Notes: generated by a model from the letters alone, not told the origin. Shown: positions 27,346 through 38,188, counted from the first letter of the stretch. The stretch: 64,000 bases of DNA from Actinomadura flavalba DSM 45200 (GCF_000374305.1 NZ_KB894098.1:1-64000); one strand, 5' to 3'. Numbers and translations are program-made.

Positions 27346-27824
27346 CGGCGTCGACAAGTCCGCGTGTGGGCAGCCCCGGCACGCCGCGCGCCTGGTGGCA
27401 TGCCACCTGGAGACCGTCGACCCCGTCCTGGAAGGCCCGGCGCGCCGCGTGCCTGGGGGCATGACGGGCCTGACCGAACGGGTTCGCGTCGCGGGCGGCA
27501 CGCCGCGTCCACCGCCGACGGCGGCTTCGCCGTCCACGCCGCCCGACTCCCGCGCGGAGGGGCTGCCGTTGCTGCGCCGTAGCGGCGAGCCCTGCACACC
27601 TGCTCCAGACCTCGGCGTTCCTATGGCACGCGGAGCGCGGGGCCCGCCGACGAACGGGCCTGCGGCGTCGTGCGTGGGGCGCTGTCGTCTGGTCCGCGGG
27701 GGCTTCGCGCGCAGAGGCGGTCTGCTCCTCCTTCGCGCGGCTCCTTCCCCATGCGCGGGTTCGCACGAGGGCTGTCGGGGGTCCGTGGCAGGATCGGGGC
27801 CCTCATGTTCGAGGAGGGCGGCGG

Positions 27825-28961
27825 ATGGGTGTGCGGGGCGGAGAGGCCGCCGGCGTGCTGGCGGCGGCGTTGAGTGCGTCGACGGTCGGTGAACGGCGGA
27901 TGCTCGCGGAGGCGCTCGGCGCGCCGCCGCTGTGGCCCGCCGCGACCGCCGACGCGCTGCGGGAGGCTTGCCGCGCGGGGCTCGCGCTCGCTGCGGCGCG
28001 GCACTGGGGGACGCACGAGCTGGCGTCCTACGTGGGGCGGCGCCTGGGTGCCCGTGCTCGGCGGCTCGTCGCGGACGCCGTCGCCGGGGAGCCCTTCGCC
28101 GTGCCCGCTCTGGACGACCGGTGCGCGCGCGAAGGCGTCCAGCCGGGCAGGATGGTCGAGACCGCGCTGGACGTGCTCGGGCTGCTGCACGCGCTGCCCC
28201 GGCTCGCGCCGGTGGCCGAACCGCCGTCCGGTCGCGCGGAGGGCGCCGACGCGCGCATGCTCGCCAAGGTGCGGGCGCTGCTGGCGAAGGCCGAGTCGAC
28301 CGAGTTCCCCGAGGAGGCGGAGGCGCTCAGCGCCCGCGCGCAGGAGCTGATGGCCCGGCACAGCATCGACCGGGCGCTCGTCGCCGACACCGGCGCGCGC
28401 GGACCGGGCGCGCCGAACGGGCGGCGCGTCGTCATCGACACGCCCTACGAGGCGCCCAAGGCGGTGCTGCTGACCGTCGTCGCCGAGGCGAACCGGTGCC
28501 GGACGGTGTGGCACCGGGAGCTGGGGCTCGCGACGGTGCTCGGCTACCCCGCCGACCTCATGGCGGTCGAACTGCTCTTCACGTCGCTGCTGGTGCAGGC
28601 GACGTCGGCGATGGTGAACGCGGGCACCCGTAAGGACGCGCTCGGGCGGACCCGCACGCGCTCCTTCCGGCACGCGTTCCTGAACGCCTACGCGGCCCGC
28701 ATCGGCGAACGGCTCCGCGAAGCGGCGGACGAGGCGGCGGGCCGGGCCGCGTCCCGTCCGGACGGGAGCGACCTGCTCCCCCTGCTCGCCGCGCGGGACA
28801 TCGCCGTCGACGACGCCGTCACGGCCCTGTTCCCGAACCTCGTGCGCGGTCGGCGCGGCACGGTGTCCAACCGGGAAGGATGGCTGGCCGGCCGGGCGGC
28901 CGCCGACGCCGCCGGTCTGGACGAGCACGCGGCGGTCACGGAGCCGTCCCGCGGGAGCTGA
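27825..28961 (+). CDS. DUF2786 domain protein
   Basis: The 378-residue protein contains the DUF2786 motif KVRALLAKAESTEFPEEAEA followed by LSARAQELMARHSID in its middle (about 145-185). The C-terminal half (VVIDTPYEAPKAVLLTVVAE onward) matches the segment that accompanies DUF2786 in actinobacterial proteins. The biochemical role of the family is unknown. The ATG at 27825 has GAGGAGGG six bases upstream. It is flanked by repeat-rich DNA. Confidence 0.82.
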   Translation: MGVRGGEAAGVLAAALSASTVGERRMLAEALGAPPLWPAATADALREACRAGLALAAARHWGTHELASYVGRRLGARARRLVADAVAGEPFAVPALDDRCAREGVQPGRMVETALDVLGLLHALPRLAPVAEPPSGRAEGADARMLAKVRALLAKAESTEFPEEAEALSARAQELMARHSIDRALVADTGARGPGAPNGRRVVIDTPYEAPKAVLLTVVAEANRCRTVWHRELGLATVLGYPADLMAVELLFTSLLVQATSAMVNAGTRKDALGRTRTRSFRHAFLNAYAARIGERLREAADEAAGRAASRPDGSDLLPLLAARDIAVDDAVTALFPNLVRGRRGTVSNREGWLAGRAAADAAGLDEHAAVTEPSRGS

Positions 28962-29000
28962 CGGCCTTCCGTCCCCCCGGGGGGCGAGGGGGACACCGGA

Positions 29001-29213
29001 TCAAGCCTTCTTGCGCCGGGTGTTCCCGCCACGGCCTCGCAGCGGCACGCCCGCCTCCTTGAGCACGTTGTAGATGAACCCGTACGAACGTCCGGTCTCC
29101 GCGGCCAGATCGCGGATGCTCTCCCCCGCCGCGTAGCGCGGCGCGAGCTCGGCGGCCAACCGGGTGCGCTCGGCCCCGGTCACCCGGGTGCCCCTCGCCA
29201 GAGTGCGACTCAC
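29001..29213 (-). CDS. Small helix-turn-helix protein
   Basis: The 70-residue protein has one helix-turn-helix (ESIRDLAAETGRSYGFIYNV) and a basic glycine/arginine tail (LRGRGGNTRRKKA). Very similar 65-75 residue proteins are widespread in actinomycetes. DNA-binding is expected; the target is unknown. The GTG at 29213 is preferred for the AGGAGGT immediately upstream. Its upstream region is unusually G/T-rich on its coding strand. Confidence 0.8.
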   Translation of the reverse strand: MSRTLARGTRVTGAERTRLAAELAPRYAAGESIRDLAAETGRSYGFIYNVLKEAGVPLRGRGGNTRRKKA

Positions 29214-29349
29214 GTGTACCTCCTGATGTCGGCCGGAGCACGGGGCGATCCCGCAGCTCACAGGTCTGTTGATCTACCCAACGTACACATTGCCCGCAAA
29301 TACCTCCGCACTACCACAGGAACAGCACAAGATCGGCCGAAGCCGGTCT

Positions 29350-29600
29350 TTTCCACCGCGTACGGCGTGTCCTCCACACCCCCAACCCCACGGATGCATC
29401 CCACCCCACCAACCACCCCAAATCACCAAAACCCAGACACCCAACCCCCATCAGCCCCAACCCACGAAACCAAACCCCAACGCCTCAGCCCCGACCTCAT
29501 CCCAGCCCGCGCCTAATGCAAGCCCGCACGACACACCAAGACAATCCACGTAACACGCACAACCGCGCAGACCGGACGAACCGCTACGAGAACCCCGATG
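29350..29600. other. C/A-rich low-complexity stretch
   Basis: The plus strand is dominated by C and A (for example CACCCCACCAACCACCCC near 29401). On the minus strand this is a G/T-rich leader upstream of the small HTH gene. No coding signal is visible. Confidence 0.7.
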
Positions 29601-29629
29601 CAACACGGCACGACATCACCAACCCGACC

Positions 29630-30245
29630 TGGCGCGGCTCAACGCGACGCGGCCCTGCGGCGGGAAACGGCGCGACCCGTCCCGACGCGGCCTGGCACAG
29701 CACGGCACGGCACGGCACGACCTGACACGGCCCAACAAGGCCCGGCAAGCAGGCGCCGCACAGACCGACACGCCGCGCCCCAGCCCGAATCGGCACGACG
29801 CAGCGCGACACAACCAGCCCAACGCGATGCGACGCGACGCCGCGCTGCGGCGCGAGACAGCGCGGGACCGCACGACGCGGGACAGGCCAACACTGCGCGA
29901 CCCAAAGCAGCGAGGCGCCGCCCAACCTGGCGCGGCCCGGCGCAACGCAGCGCCGAGCTCCGGCGCGGCACGGCACGATCCAGCGGGGAGCAGCGCGGTC
30001 TGAGCCGACGCAGCGCAGCACGGCACGGCACGGCACAACGGAGGGCGGCACGGGCGCGGGCGCGGCGCGGCACAACGCGGCGCAGCAGGGCACGGGCGCG
30101 GCACGGCACGGCACAGCACGGGCACGAGCACAGCGCGGGCACGGGCACGGGCGCGGGCGCGGCACAGCGCAGCACGACACGGCACGACACGGCGCAGCAC
30201 GCCGGGGCACGCCGGGGCAGGGTGCGCGCTGGTACGGCGCGGCGT
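29630..30245. repeat. Pentamer-like GGCAC/CACGG low-complexity tract
   Basis: About 600 bp are built largely from overlapping CGGCA, GCACG and ACGGC words, e.g. GCACGGCACGGCACGAC near 29700 and CACGGCACGGCACAACG near 30020. Open frames exist on both strands simply because stop codons are rare in such words. Their predicted products are compositional noise without domains. Confidence 0.85.
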
Positions 30246-30475
30246 GGCGCGTGTCTGAACTCGGGGTGGGGTGTCTGCGGGGAGTGCGGGTGGCTGGGTG
30301 TAAGGGCGTGGGGTCCGGTGTGGAGGTGGCTTGGGGGTGGGCGGCGTGGGGTGGGTGCTGCGTGGAGGGGTTCGGTGGGCTCGGCGCGCTGTGCGGTTCG
30401 GTCGGGTCGGTGGGTGGGGGTGGGGAATCCGGGTTGGGCTTGGGTTGGGTGGTACTTCGAGGCGTGAAAGGGAGT
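30245..30475. other. G/T-rich leader with G-runs upstream of the 30575 gene
   Basis: The plus strand switches to G and T with many G3-G5 runs (CGGGGTGGGGTGTCTGCGGG near 30260), which meet the G-quadruplex pattern. It mirrors the C/A-rich stretch at 29350-29600 across the GGCAC tract. Confidence 0.65.
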
Positions 30476-30514
30476 TGCCGGGAGCCATGTGGATGTGAGC
30501 GTTGGTCAACGCTG

Positions 30515-30533
30515 CGTAGCCGGAGTGGCTACG
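30515..30533. promoter_or_regulatory. Short inverted repeat upstream of 30575
   Basis: CGTAGCC and GGCTACG are perfect 7-bp arms around GGAGT, ending 42 bp before the start codon. It may be an operator; there is no further evidence. Confidence 0.35.
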
Positions 30534-30574
30534 ATCGGTTCTCGCACCGTTACCAGCGCGAGATTCGGGGCGTG

Positions 30575-31966
30575 ATGAACCGACGTGGGAGATTTTGTGG
30601 GGTGCTCGGCGGCGCGGTCGTCGCCGGGGTGGTGGGGTTGGGGGCGGGGGGCGAGGCTGCCGCCGCGCCGCGTCCGGAGCCTCGGGCACCCGTGCCGTCC
30701 TTCTGTAGAGCGCCCTGGCGGGACGAGCGTGCCGCCCGCGTGTGTGCCATGTGGAACGCGCTACAGCCCGATCGGCGGGGTTCCGGGCGCGATCCCGAGC
30801 GGCGTGCGCGCAGGGAGCATCGACCGGCGTCGCCCGGTGCCCGGCGCGAGCCCGCGCGCGCCGAGCGGCCTGCCGTGAAACCCGCGCCCCGTGACAAGTC
30901 GAAAGCGGAAGCCCGGCCGTCCGCACCCGACCGCGCCCCGCGCACGAACGCGCCGCAGCCCCCGGAAGCGCTCGCGCCCCTCCCCGCGTCCGCCCCTCCG
31001 CCCCGGGCCGACGGCGGCGACGGGCACTTCGCTCCACTCGTGCCGCTCTTTCTGACCGGCCTGGTCTTCCTGGCCGCCATCGCCGTCGCCTCGCGCCGCC
31101 GTCTCCCCTTCACCCTCGCGTCCGCCCCGGCCACCGACCCCGAGGCGCCGCCGCACCTGTTCTCCGTGCCGATGCGGGCCGCATCGCACGACGCGCCGGA
31201 CGCGGGCGCGTCCGCAGGGTCGGTGACCACCCCCGAAGGCACCGCGAACAGCACCCTGGGCCGTCCCAAGGCGCCTGTGGCGGCCGGATCGGCCCGCGGC
31301 CCGCGTACCGGCCCGGCAGGCCCCGGCGTCCCGGCACCGCACGCGGACGTCCGGCAGGCCCGCGCACCGCTCACGGGCGTCACCGACCCCTTCGCGCTGC
31401 CGGTCTGGAACCTCGACGGCCCCGGAGCGCTGGCGGCGGCGAGAGCGCTCGTGCTGTGCGCGCTGGAGCACCGCAGCGATGACGTCCTGCTGGTCATGCC
31501 GCGCGCCGACGCCTCGGCCCTGTTCGAGCTGGCCGACGACGACCTGCTGGACGAGGAATCCGCCGCGCTGTTCCTCTCCGGCAACCTGGACGTCGCGCTC
31601 GGCCTGCTGGAGACCGAGCTGGCGGCACGCTCCGGGGACGCACCCGCGCGCCCCGGGTCACCTCGGCACCTCGTGCTGGTCGCGGACTGCGGCGCGGAGA
31701 CCGCGCGCGTCGAGCGCCTCCTCCTCCATCGTTCGTCCTCCCTGACGAGCGTTCTGCTCGGCGGCCACATCGGCGACGCCCTCGTCGTCGACGCGGACGG
31801 GCGCATCGCCCCCGGCACCGGCATGCGGACTCCCCGCACTCTCGAAACGCTTCGTTTCCCCGTCCTCACTCCGTCCGTCGCCCGCGACCGTCTCTACGAG
31901 GTACTCCCCCGCCAGCGCGCCACCCGTCGCCGTAGCGCCCCTCGCACCCGGACCACCGCTCAGTGA
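30575..31966 (+). CDS. Membrane-anchored protein of unknown function with Pro/Arg-rich linker
   Basis: The 463-residue product has a signal-like N-terminus (RGRFCGVLGGAVVAGVVGLG), a charged Pro/Arg/Ala linker (about 35-145), one transmembrane helix (VPLFLTGLVFLAAIAVA, about 152-170), another disordered stretch and a C-terminal globular domain (about 275-455) containing NLDGPGALAAARALVLCAL and VLLVMPRADASALFELA. That last part resembles the segment between the membrane and regulatory domains of LysM/BTAD-type actinomycete proteins, but this is a weak impression. It overlaps the convergent gene at 31960 by 7 bp. Confidence 0.6.
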   Translation: MNRRGRFCGVLGGAVVAGVVGLGAGGEAAAAPRPEPRAPVPSFCRAPWRDERAARVCAMWNALQPDRRGSGRDPERRARREHRPASPGARREPARAERPAVKPAPRDKSKAEARPSAPDRAPRTNAPQPPEALAPLPASAPPPRADGGDGHFAPLVPLFLTGLVFLAAIAVASRRRLPFTLASAPATDPEAPPHLFSVPMRAASHDAPDAGASAGSVTTPEGTANSTLGRPKAPVAAGSARGPRTGPAGPGVPAPHADVRQARAPLTGVTDPFALPVWNLDGPGALAAARALVLCALEHRSDDVLLVMPRADASALFELADDDLLDEESAALFLSGNLDVALGLLETELAARSGDAPARPGSPRHLVLVADCGAETARVERLLLHRSSSLTSVLLGGHIGDALVVDADGRIAPGTGMRTPRTLETLRFPVLTPSVARDRLYEVLPRQRATRRRSAPRTRTTAQ

Positions 31967-32748
31967 GGCGGTTCGGCGGCGACGCCGGCCGGTTCGAGGG
32001 CGCGTAGGGACGCGCGGGCGGTGCCGAGGGCGCGAAGCGCCCGTCCGGCCGCGGCGAGGTCGGGTGAGTGGTCGGTGGAGCCGTCGAGGTAGGCGGTGCA
32101 GCGGGCGAGCCAAGTGCGGAGGAGTTCGGCGGCGGTGCGCTCGCTCTCGACCGCCTGGGCGCGGCGGTGCTGCTCGGTCTCGCAGCGCAGGCGGTCCATG
32201 AGCCCGCCGTCCGCGGCCAAGGCGCGGACATGCGCGAGGACGTGACGGCCGCCGGTGTCGGTGCGGAGCGAGAGTTCGGCCGCGAGACGTCCGAACCGGC
32301 CGGGCCGGATGCCGAGCGCGCGGGCCGCGCCCCGGGCGTCGAGCGTCCCGGCGAGCGGACCCTTGCGGGCGTCGACGATCTCGTGGAGCGTCCGTTCGGG
32401 TACGGCGTCGAGATCACGCGGCAGATAGATGGGATGGCCACGGAACGCCCCGGCCGCCGCCAGGTCGCCGCGAGCCGCGAGCACTTCGATGTCGGCCTTC
32501 TCGACGTCGAGGACGAGCCGGCCCGCCAGCCGCTCGGCGGCCCGCACCGCACCGAGCGGCGGATCGGCGCCGAACGCCTCGAGCACCGACGCCTTCCGCT
32601 CCGCGCAGGCCGTCGCCCCGGCGAGCGACCAGCGATGATCGCCCACGTCCGGGGCGGGGACGAGACCGTGCTCGCCGGCAAGGCGAAGCTGCCACTGGCT
32701 GAGGCCGAGGTGTTCAGCGAGCTGCCGGAAACCGTAAGAGGACGCCAT
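31960..32748 (-). CDS. Protein with N-terminal HTH-like region, possibly DUF6397-like
   Basis: The 262-residue product starts with a helix-turn-helix-like segment (YGFRQLAEHLGLSQWQLRLA, then GLVPAPD) and has a second such segment around LDARGAARALGIRPGRFGRL. Two such units separated by helical parts recall the actinomycete DUF6397 family, which I cannot confirm. A long C-terminal helical region follows. The start has no strong ribosome site. Function unknown. Confidence 0.6.
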   Translation of the reverse strand: MASSYGFRQLAEHLGLSQWQLRLAGEHGLVPAPDVGDHRWSLAGATACAERKASVLEAFGADPPLGAVRAAERLAGRLVLDVEKADIEVLAARGDLAAAGAFRGHPIYLPRDLDAVPERTLHEIVDARKGPLAGTLDARGAARALGIRPGRFGRLAAELSLRTDTGGRHVLAHVRALAADGGLMDRLRCETEQHRRAQAVESERTAAELLRTWLARCTAYLDGSTDHSPDLAAAGRALRALGTARASLRALEPAGVAAEPPH

Positions 32749-33271
32749 GACCGTGCCTCCCTTTCATTCTCTGGGACCACGGCCAGCATCCGCGACGCGG
32801 CGGCACCCGGGGAAACTCCTTCCGAACCTGTGGACAACCGAATCCGGGCCACCCCTCGGGGCGTACACCGCATAGCGCCGACGCCGCCGGGCCTCGCGCC
32901 GACCAGGGAGGCGGACGCGTCCGGCGGCGGACCGTCGGAACGCGGCACGGCGAACCCGGACATCCACCCGGAGCATCGACATTCAGCCCCGGCGCCGCCA
33001 CTCGGACACTGAGATCATTATCACTCGAAGACACCAACGGGAACATGCGTGATCATGACGCTGAGACGGGAGGAACGGAACGTGAGGCGCATGACACGCG
33101 CCCGTCACACCGGGTCCGGACCCGGTCCGGACGTTCCTCACACGGGGCTCCATCGACACCTTTCGGACGTCCCGGTGGCAGCGGAGGTCCGGAACGACCT
33201 GCATGATCGTCTGGATACGATGAAGGACGGAACGTCTACGCAGGTGTGGACGGAGTTGGGAGCGAGCGAGC
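32749..33271. other. Intergenic region upstream of citrate synthase
   Basis: This 523-bp region separates divergent genes. It includes GGGAG ahead of the citrate synthase ATG and the imperfect dyad TGAGATCATTATCA at 33010-33023, which faintly resembles a metal-regulator (Fur/Zur) half-site pair. I see no gene. Confidence 0.4.
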
Positions 33272-34555
<1,284 letters not shown>

Positions 34556-34615
34556 CCCGAACGGCGGCACGCGCTCGCCGGGAGCGCGGCCCGGGTTGAC
34601 CACGGACGCCCAGAC

Positions 34616-34661
34616 AACGCCGAAGGGCGGACCCATCGCGATGGGTCCGCCCTTCGGCGTT
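34616..34661. terminator. Perfect 46-bp palindrome after citrate synthase
   Basis: Two exactly complementary 23-bp arms meet with no spacer (centre between 34638 and 34639). The arm starts AACGCCGAAGGGCGG. It lies 60 bp after the gltA stop and marks the border with the repeat-rich spacer. Confidence 0.85.
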
Positions 34662-34789
34662 CACGCCCGCCGGAACGGGCACGAGACTCGCCGGGACGAC
34701 ATCCAGGGCTGCCACAGGCTCGCGCGCAGGGCCAACGGGCACGGGACGCCGCGTCCGCAGACCCCAGAGGACCCGAGATGCGACACGCG

Positions 34790-35230
34790 CGCGGGTTCGG
34801 TGGTCTTGTGCCAGGACGAGGGGCGAGGACCGTCCCTGAGGCGCCCGGCACGCACGCGCTCGGCCGCGACACGGTCGGCGGCCTGGTGCCCGGACGAAGG
34901 GAGAGGAGCGGACCTGGGAGGGGCGCCCGGCGCGCACGGCTCGATCGCGACACGGTCGGCAGCCTGGTGCCCGGGCGAAGGGCGGGGAGCAGATCTGCGA
35001 GGGGCGCCCGGCGGCCGCGCCCGGCCGTGGCACGGTCGGCGCCCAGGCGCGTACGCGCGCCTCCGCGGCCTGGCACCGCAGGGCGGCGCGGCTGTACGCG
35101 CTCAAAGCCCGGCGCGTCGAGGGTGAGCCACCTGGACCCCATGGCCCTGGGAAGGTACCGGCTGGGAGCGGACCTGAAGGGACGCCGGCGCGCACGGGCT
35201 CGACGTGGCACGGTCGGCGCACAGGTGCTC
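34790..35230. repeat. Degenerate tandem repeat of about 81 bp
   Basis: GACACGGTCGG or GGCACGGTCGG recurs at about 34866, 34947, 35027 and 35205 (steps 81, 80 and 178, the last about two units). It is followed by GCCTGGTGCCCGGRCGAAGG and a GCGCCCGGC block. An earlier decayed copy starts near 34790. The period is a multiple of three only for the first step, and no frame looks coding. Confidence 0.75.
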
Positions 35231-35379
35231 CACCGCCGGACACCGCAGGGCAGTGCGGTTCTGCGCGCTCACGGCCCGGTGGGTCGGGGTGAGCCGCCCG
35301 CCCTGAGAAGGGATCGGCCGGGACCTGCGAGCGTGCGAGGAGGCTCCCGGAGCGTCGCATCGCTGACGAGACGAGCGGC

Positions 35380-35690
35380 CTCGGGGCGGCAAGCCGGTCC
35401 CGGCGCGACGAAGGCCGCCCGAAATGCCGCACGGCCCCAGGGCGCCAAGCGCGGTCATTCTCCGCCAGGAGGCCGCTCGCAGCGTTGCGGCGAGCCGGTC
35501 TGGGCGGGACGAAGGCCGCCCGAAATGCTGCACGGTCCCAGGCAGCCACACGCGATCCTTCGCCGCCAGGAGGCCGCCCGCAGCGTTGCGGCGAGCCGGT
35601 CTGGACGGGACGAGAGCCGCCCGAAATGTCGCGCGGTCTCTGGGAGCTACGCGCGGTCGTTCTCCATGCCGGAAGGCCGCTCGCGGCTGT
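35380..35690. repeat. Three tandem copies of a 101-bp unit
   Basis: GCCGCCCGAAATG recurs at about 35414, 35515 and 35616, exactly 101 bp apart. Each copy also has CCAGGAGGCCGCTCGCAGCG, GTTGCGGCGAGCCGGTC and a GGGACGA block. A period not divisible by three excludes a repeated protein. The remaining stretch to 35846 holds only the promoter area of the next gene. Confidence 0.85.
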
Positions 35691-35846
35691 CCGGGGACCT
35701 CACATCGCCTTATGGGCCGGGGCTGGCACCGATCCGGAGTGGGATCGAGCCCTACCGGTGAGTATCCACAGAATCACCTTCGGTCGTGCCGGGTGGCCCG
35801 CGCGCTCGCACCCTGGTGCCGAAGAACCGTTCTCCGGGAGGCACCC

Positions 35847-36719
35847 ATGTCCGGCACCATCACCCTTCTCGTTCCCGAGTTGACCTCGACGTCCTTCGTC
35901 GTGGCGGCCGGCGCGGACGCGCCCGCCGTCACGCGCCCGCCCCTGGTTCCCGAACCCTTCGCGGCCGAGGCGGCGATCCGGTACGGCACGTCGCGGCTGC
36001 TCGTCACCGACGAGCCCGCGCGGACCTCCCCGTGGGACCTCGCCCATGTCACGGCGGGCACGGCCGCGCGGCACATCGAGGTGCGCGCGGTCGTGCCCGC
36101 CGCCGACCAGCCGTTCGGCGCCCGCCTGGCGCGGGCCGTCGCCCGTGCCCTGGCCGACGCGACCGGGGGCGTCGGCGTCGACGCCGACACGCTCGACGTG
36201 CTGGCGCCCGGCCGGGAGGCCGAACGGTTCACCCTCGCGGACGGCTGGCTCGGGGTGCGGCTCCCCCCGTATCGCGACGCCGGTCGCTGTCTGGTCGACG
36301 AGGACGAGATCGACGGCTGCGCCTGTGTCGAGCTCACGACGCGCGGGCTCCGCCGGTTCGGGCTTCCCGAGCTGCGGATCGCGGGGGTGTCGTGCCGGCA
36401 CGACCTGGCCGCGCTGAACATCCTGCGGGCGACCGCGCAGTGCCTGCTGCCCTACGGCGTGAGCCCGGGCGCCCACGAGGTCCCTCGCGACCTGCCGTTG
36501 ACCGCCGACGACTTCGCCGCCTTCTGGGGTGCGGCGTGGAACCCGTGGTCGAGCGGTCCGGTGACGGTCGGGCTCACCCCGATCGGCGAGCGTCTGGTCG
36601 CCGTCGGCGCCCCCGGCCATTACACGGGGTCTCTCAACTCGTGGCTCTGGGAGGAACTCCCGCCCGACTTGTACGACCTTGTCGGCTGCGAACCGGACAC
36701 CGATCTGGACGCCGACTGA
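35847..36719 (+). CDS. Unknown protein, 290 aa
   Basis: The soluble alpha/beta protein starts MSGTITLLVPELTSTSFVVA and has no membrane segment. Segments such as RALADATGGVGVDADT and ELTTRGLRRFGLPELRI suggest a DUF4261-like arrangement, but I could not recognise the family with confidence. GGGAGG precedes the ATG by 4 bases. Codon use is normal. It stands alone between repeat spacers. Confidence 0.68.
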   Translation: MSGTITLLVPELTSTSFVVAAGADAPAVTRPPLVPEPFAAEAAIRYGTSRLLVTDEPARTSPWDLAHVTAGTAARHIEVRAVVPAADQPFGARLARAVARALADATGGVGVDADTLDVLAPGREAERFTLADGWLGVRLPPYRDAGRCLVDEDEIDGCACVELTTRGLRRFGLPELRIAGVSCRHDLAALNILRATAQCLLPYGVSPGAHEVPRDLPLTADDFAAFWGAAWNPWSSGPVTVGLTPIGERLVAVGAPGHYTGSLNSWLWEELPPDLYDLVGCEPDTDLDAD

Positions 36720-36837
36720 AGGCCCACGAGCTTCGCGTCGAGACCTGGACCGATGGACCGGTAATCGGTCAGGGGCAGCCCGGACCTTGGAAAAGAAAAG
36801 GAGTTGTCGTCCGCATGGGAGTCGCTAGGTTCATGGA

Positions 36838-37389
36838 GTGAGTAAGCAGATCAGAGCATTGTCCGACGATGATTGCGTTACCGTTCACCGAGCCTACGGG
36901 ACGGAGATCGCGGAGGTGGCGGTGACCGCCGGACGGTTCGTCGCGCCGTTCTCGCGGGAGCGGATGACGTGGATCAAGCCGTCGTTCCTCTGGATGATGG
37001 AGCGGAGCGGGTGGGGTCGGAAACCCGGCCAGGAGCGTGTGCTCGCCATACGGATTTCCCGGGAGGGGTAGGAGCGGGCGCTCTCGCCGGTCGTGACCGG
37101 CCGATCTCGGCCCGGGACGGGCGGCGAGCCGTCCAGTCCCCGGTCAGGGAGGGGGCGGGCCGCGGTCCGGGTCCAGTGGGATCCTGAGCGGGACCTGTAC
37201 GGCGGGCGCCGTGTTGACCGGAGCATCCAGGTCGGGATAGGACCGCAGGTCGTCGGCGCGTACGTTGATGAATGGACGGTGGCCATTGACGACATCACGC
37301 CGCTGTTCGACTGGTTCATCGGCTGCGCGGGGAGGGGCGCGCGGCGGACGCCCGCGCACTTCTGCCGACGGAACGGCCGTATCCACTGA
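36838..37389 (+). pseudogene. DUF4291 gene interrupted by an in-frame amber codon
   Basis: The first part (GTG 36838 to TAG 37069-37071) encodes MSKQIRALSDDDCVTVHRAY through MTWIKPSFLWMMERSGWG to RVLAIRISREG, the N-terminal half of DUF4291. The same frame continues after the TAG with ERALSP and then VRVQWDPERDLYGGRRVDRS, IQVG and YVDEWTVAIDDITPL, the C-terminal half. The stop stands where family members have SREGF. The stretch just after it (about 37080-37160) is diverged. A single nonsense codon with otherwise preserved frame suggests recent loss, readthrough or a sequencing error. The molecular role of DUF4291 is not known to me. Confidence 0.8.
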
Positions 37390-38096
37390 GCGCGGAACTC
37401 GCGGCCCGGATTGGTGCGACGAACCTGGATTGACGCGACACACGGGGTGAGTGCCTCCGAGCAGGTTTCCGTGCCAGCCGACTTCCGCATGCCTCCCGCC
37501 ACGCGAACTGCACCCGGGCGTCGAGCAGACGCGCCCCTGAGCGGGGTGCACCGGCGGTGCCGTACTGCGGCGCGGACCGCGCCGATGATCGGCCGGAGGT
37601 CCGGGACGGTGACTACCCGGGCCAGCGCACGGATCGGCGCTCCCTGTGGCGGATCGGCAAGAGGCCGAGGAGGTCTAGGCGAACCAGCAGGCTCACGTGC
37701 TGACCGTAAGAGAGACCCAGGCGACGAGGTGCGAGAAGCCGCACACAGGCGATAGGAGGCCGCACAGTAAGCAGCAGGAGGCCGCACCGCACGCTCACGG
37801 CGAGGGGGCGCCGGGGCGCACGCTTCACCGACGGAACCCACTCACCGACAGGGGGCCACACGGCCAGCGGAAGGGGGCCACACGGTCAGGCCGTTGAAGT
37901 CGGGCGGCCAGCACACGGACGTGATAGGAGGCCGCGCGGCCAGGCAGCAGGGAACAGCACGGTCGGCACAGGCCGAGGTAACGCGGGACTCGTACCCAAA
38001 CTATGGGGCCCGTACGCAGGCATTAGAAGGCCGCACAGCAAGGAGTTGAGGGCCACGGCCACAGCGCACCGCGGGGCGCACGGGCCGCATGCCCGA

Positions 38097-38188
38097 GCGG
38101 CAGGATGCCGGGCGGGCGAGCGGCAGGACGCCGCGCGGTTGGGCGGCAGGACGCCGTGCGGGCGGGCGGCAGGATGCTGTGCCGTCAG
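38097..38188. repeat. Four tandem copies of a 23-bp unit
   Basis: GCGGCAGGAYGC starts at 38097, 38120, 38143 and 38166, exactly 23 bp apart. The rest of each unit is G/C-rich and variable. Confidence 0.85.

Noticed and set aside
29598-31037. Open frames on both strands through the GGCAC tract
   Set aside because: They exist because the repeat words lack stop codons. There is no ribosome site, and composition is noise.
33010-33023. Fur or Zur box
   Set aside because: TGAGATCATTATCA is only a weak dyad, 260 bp from any start codon, and no metal gene adjoins it.
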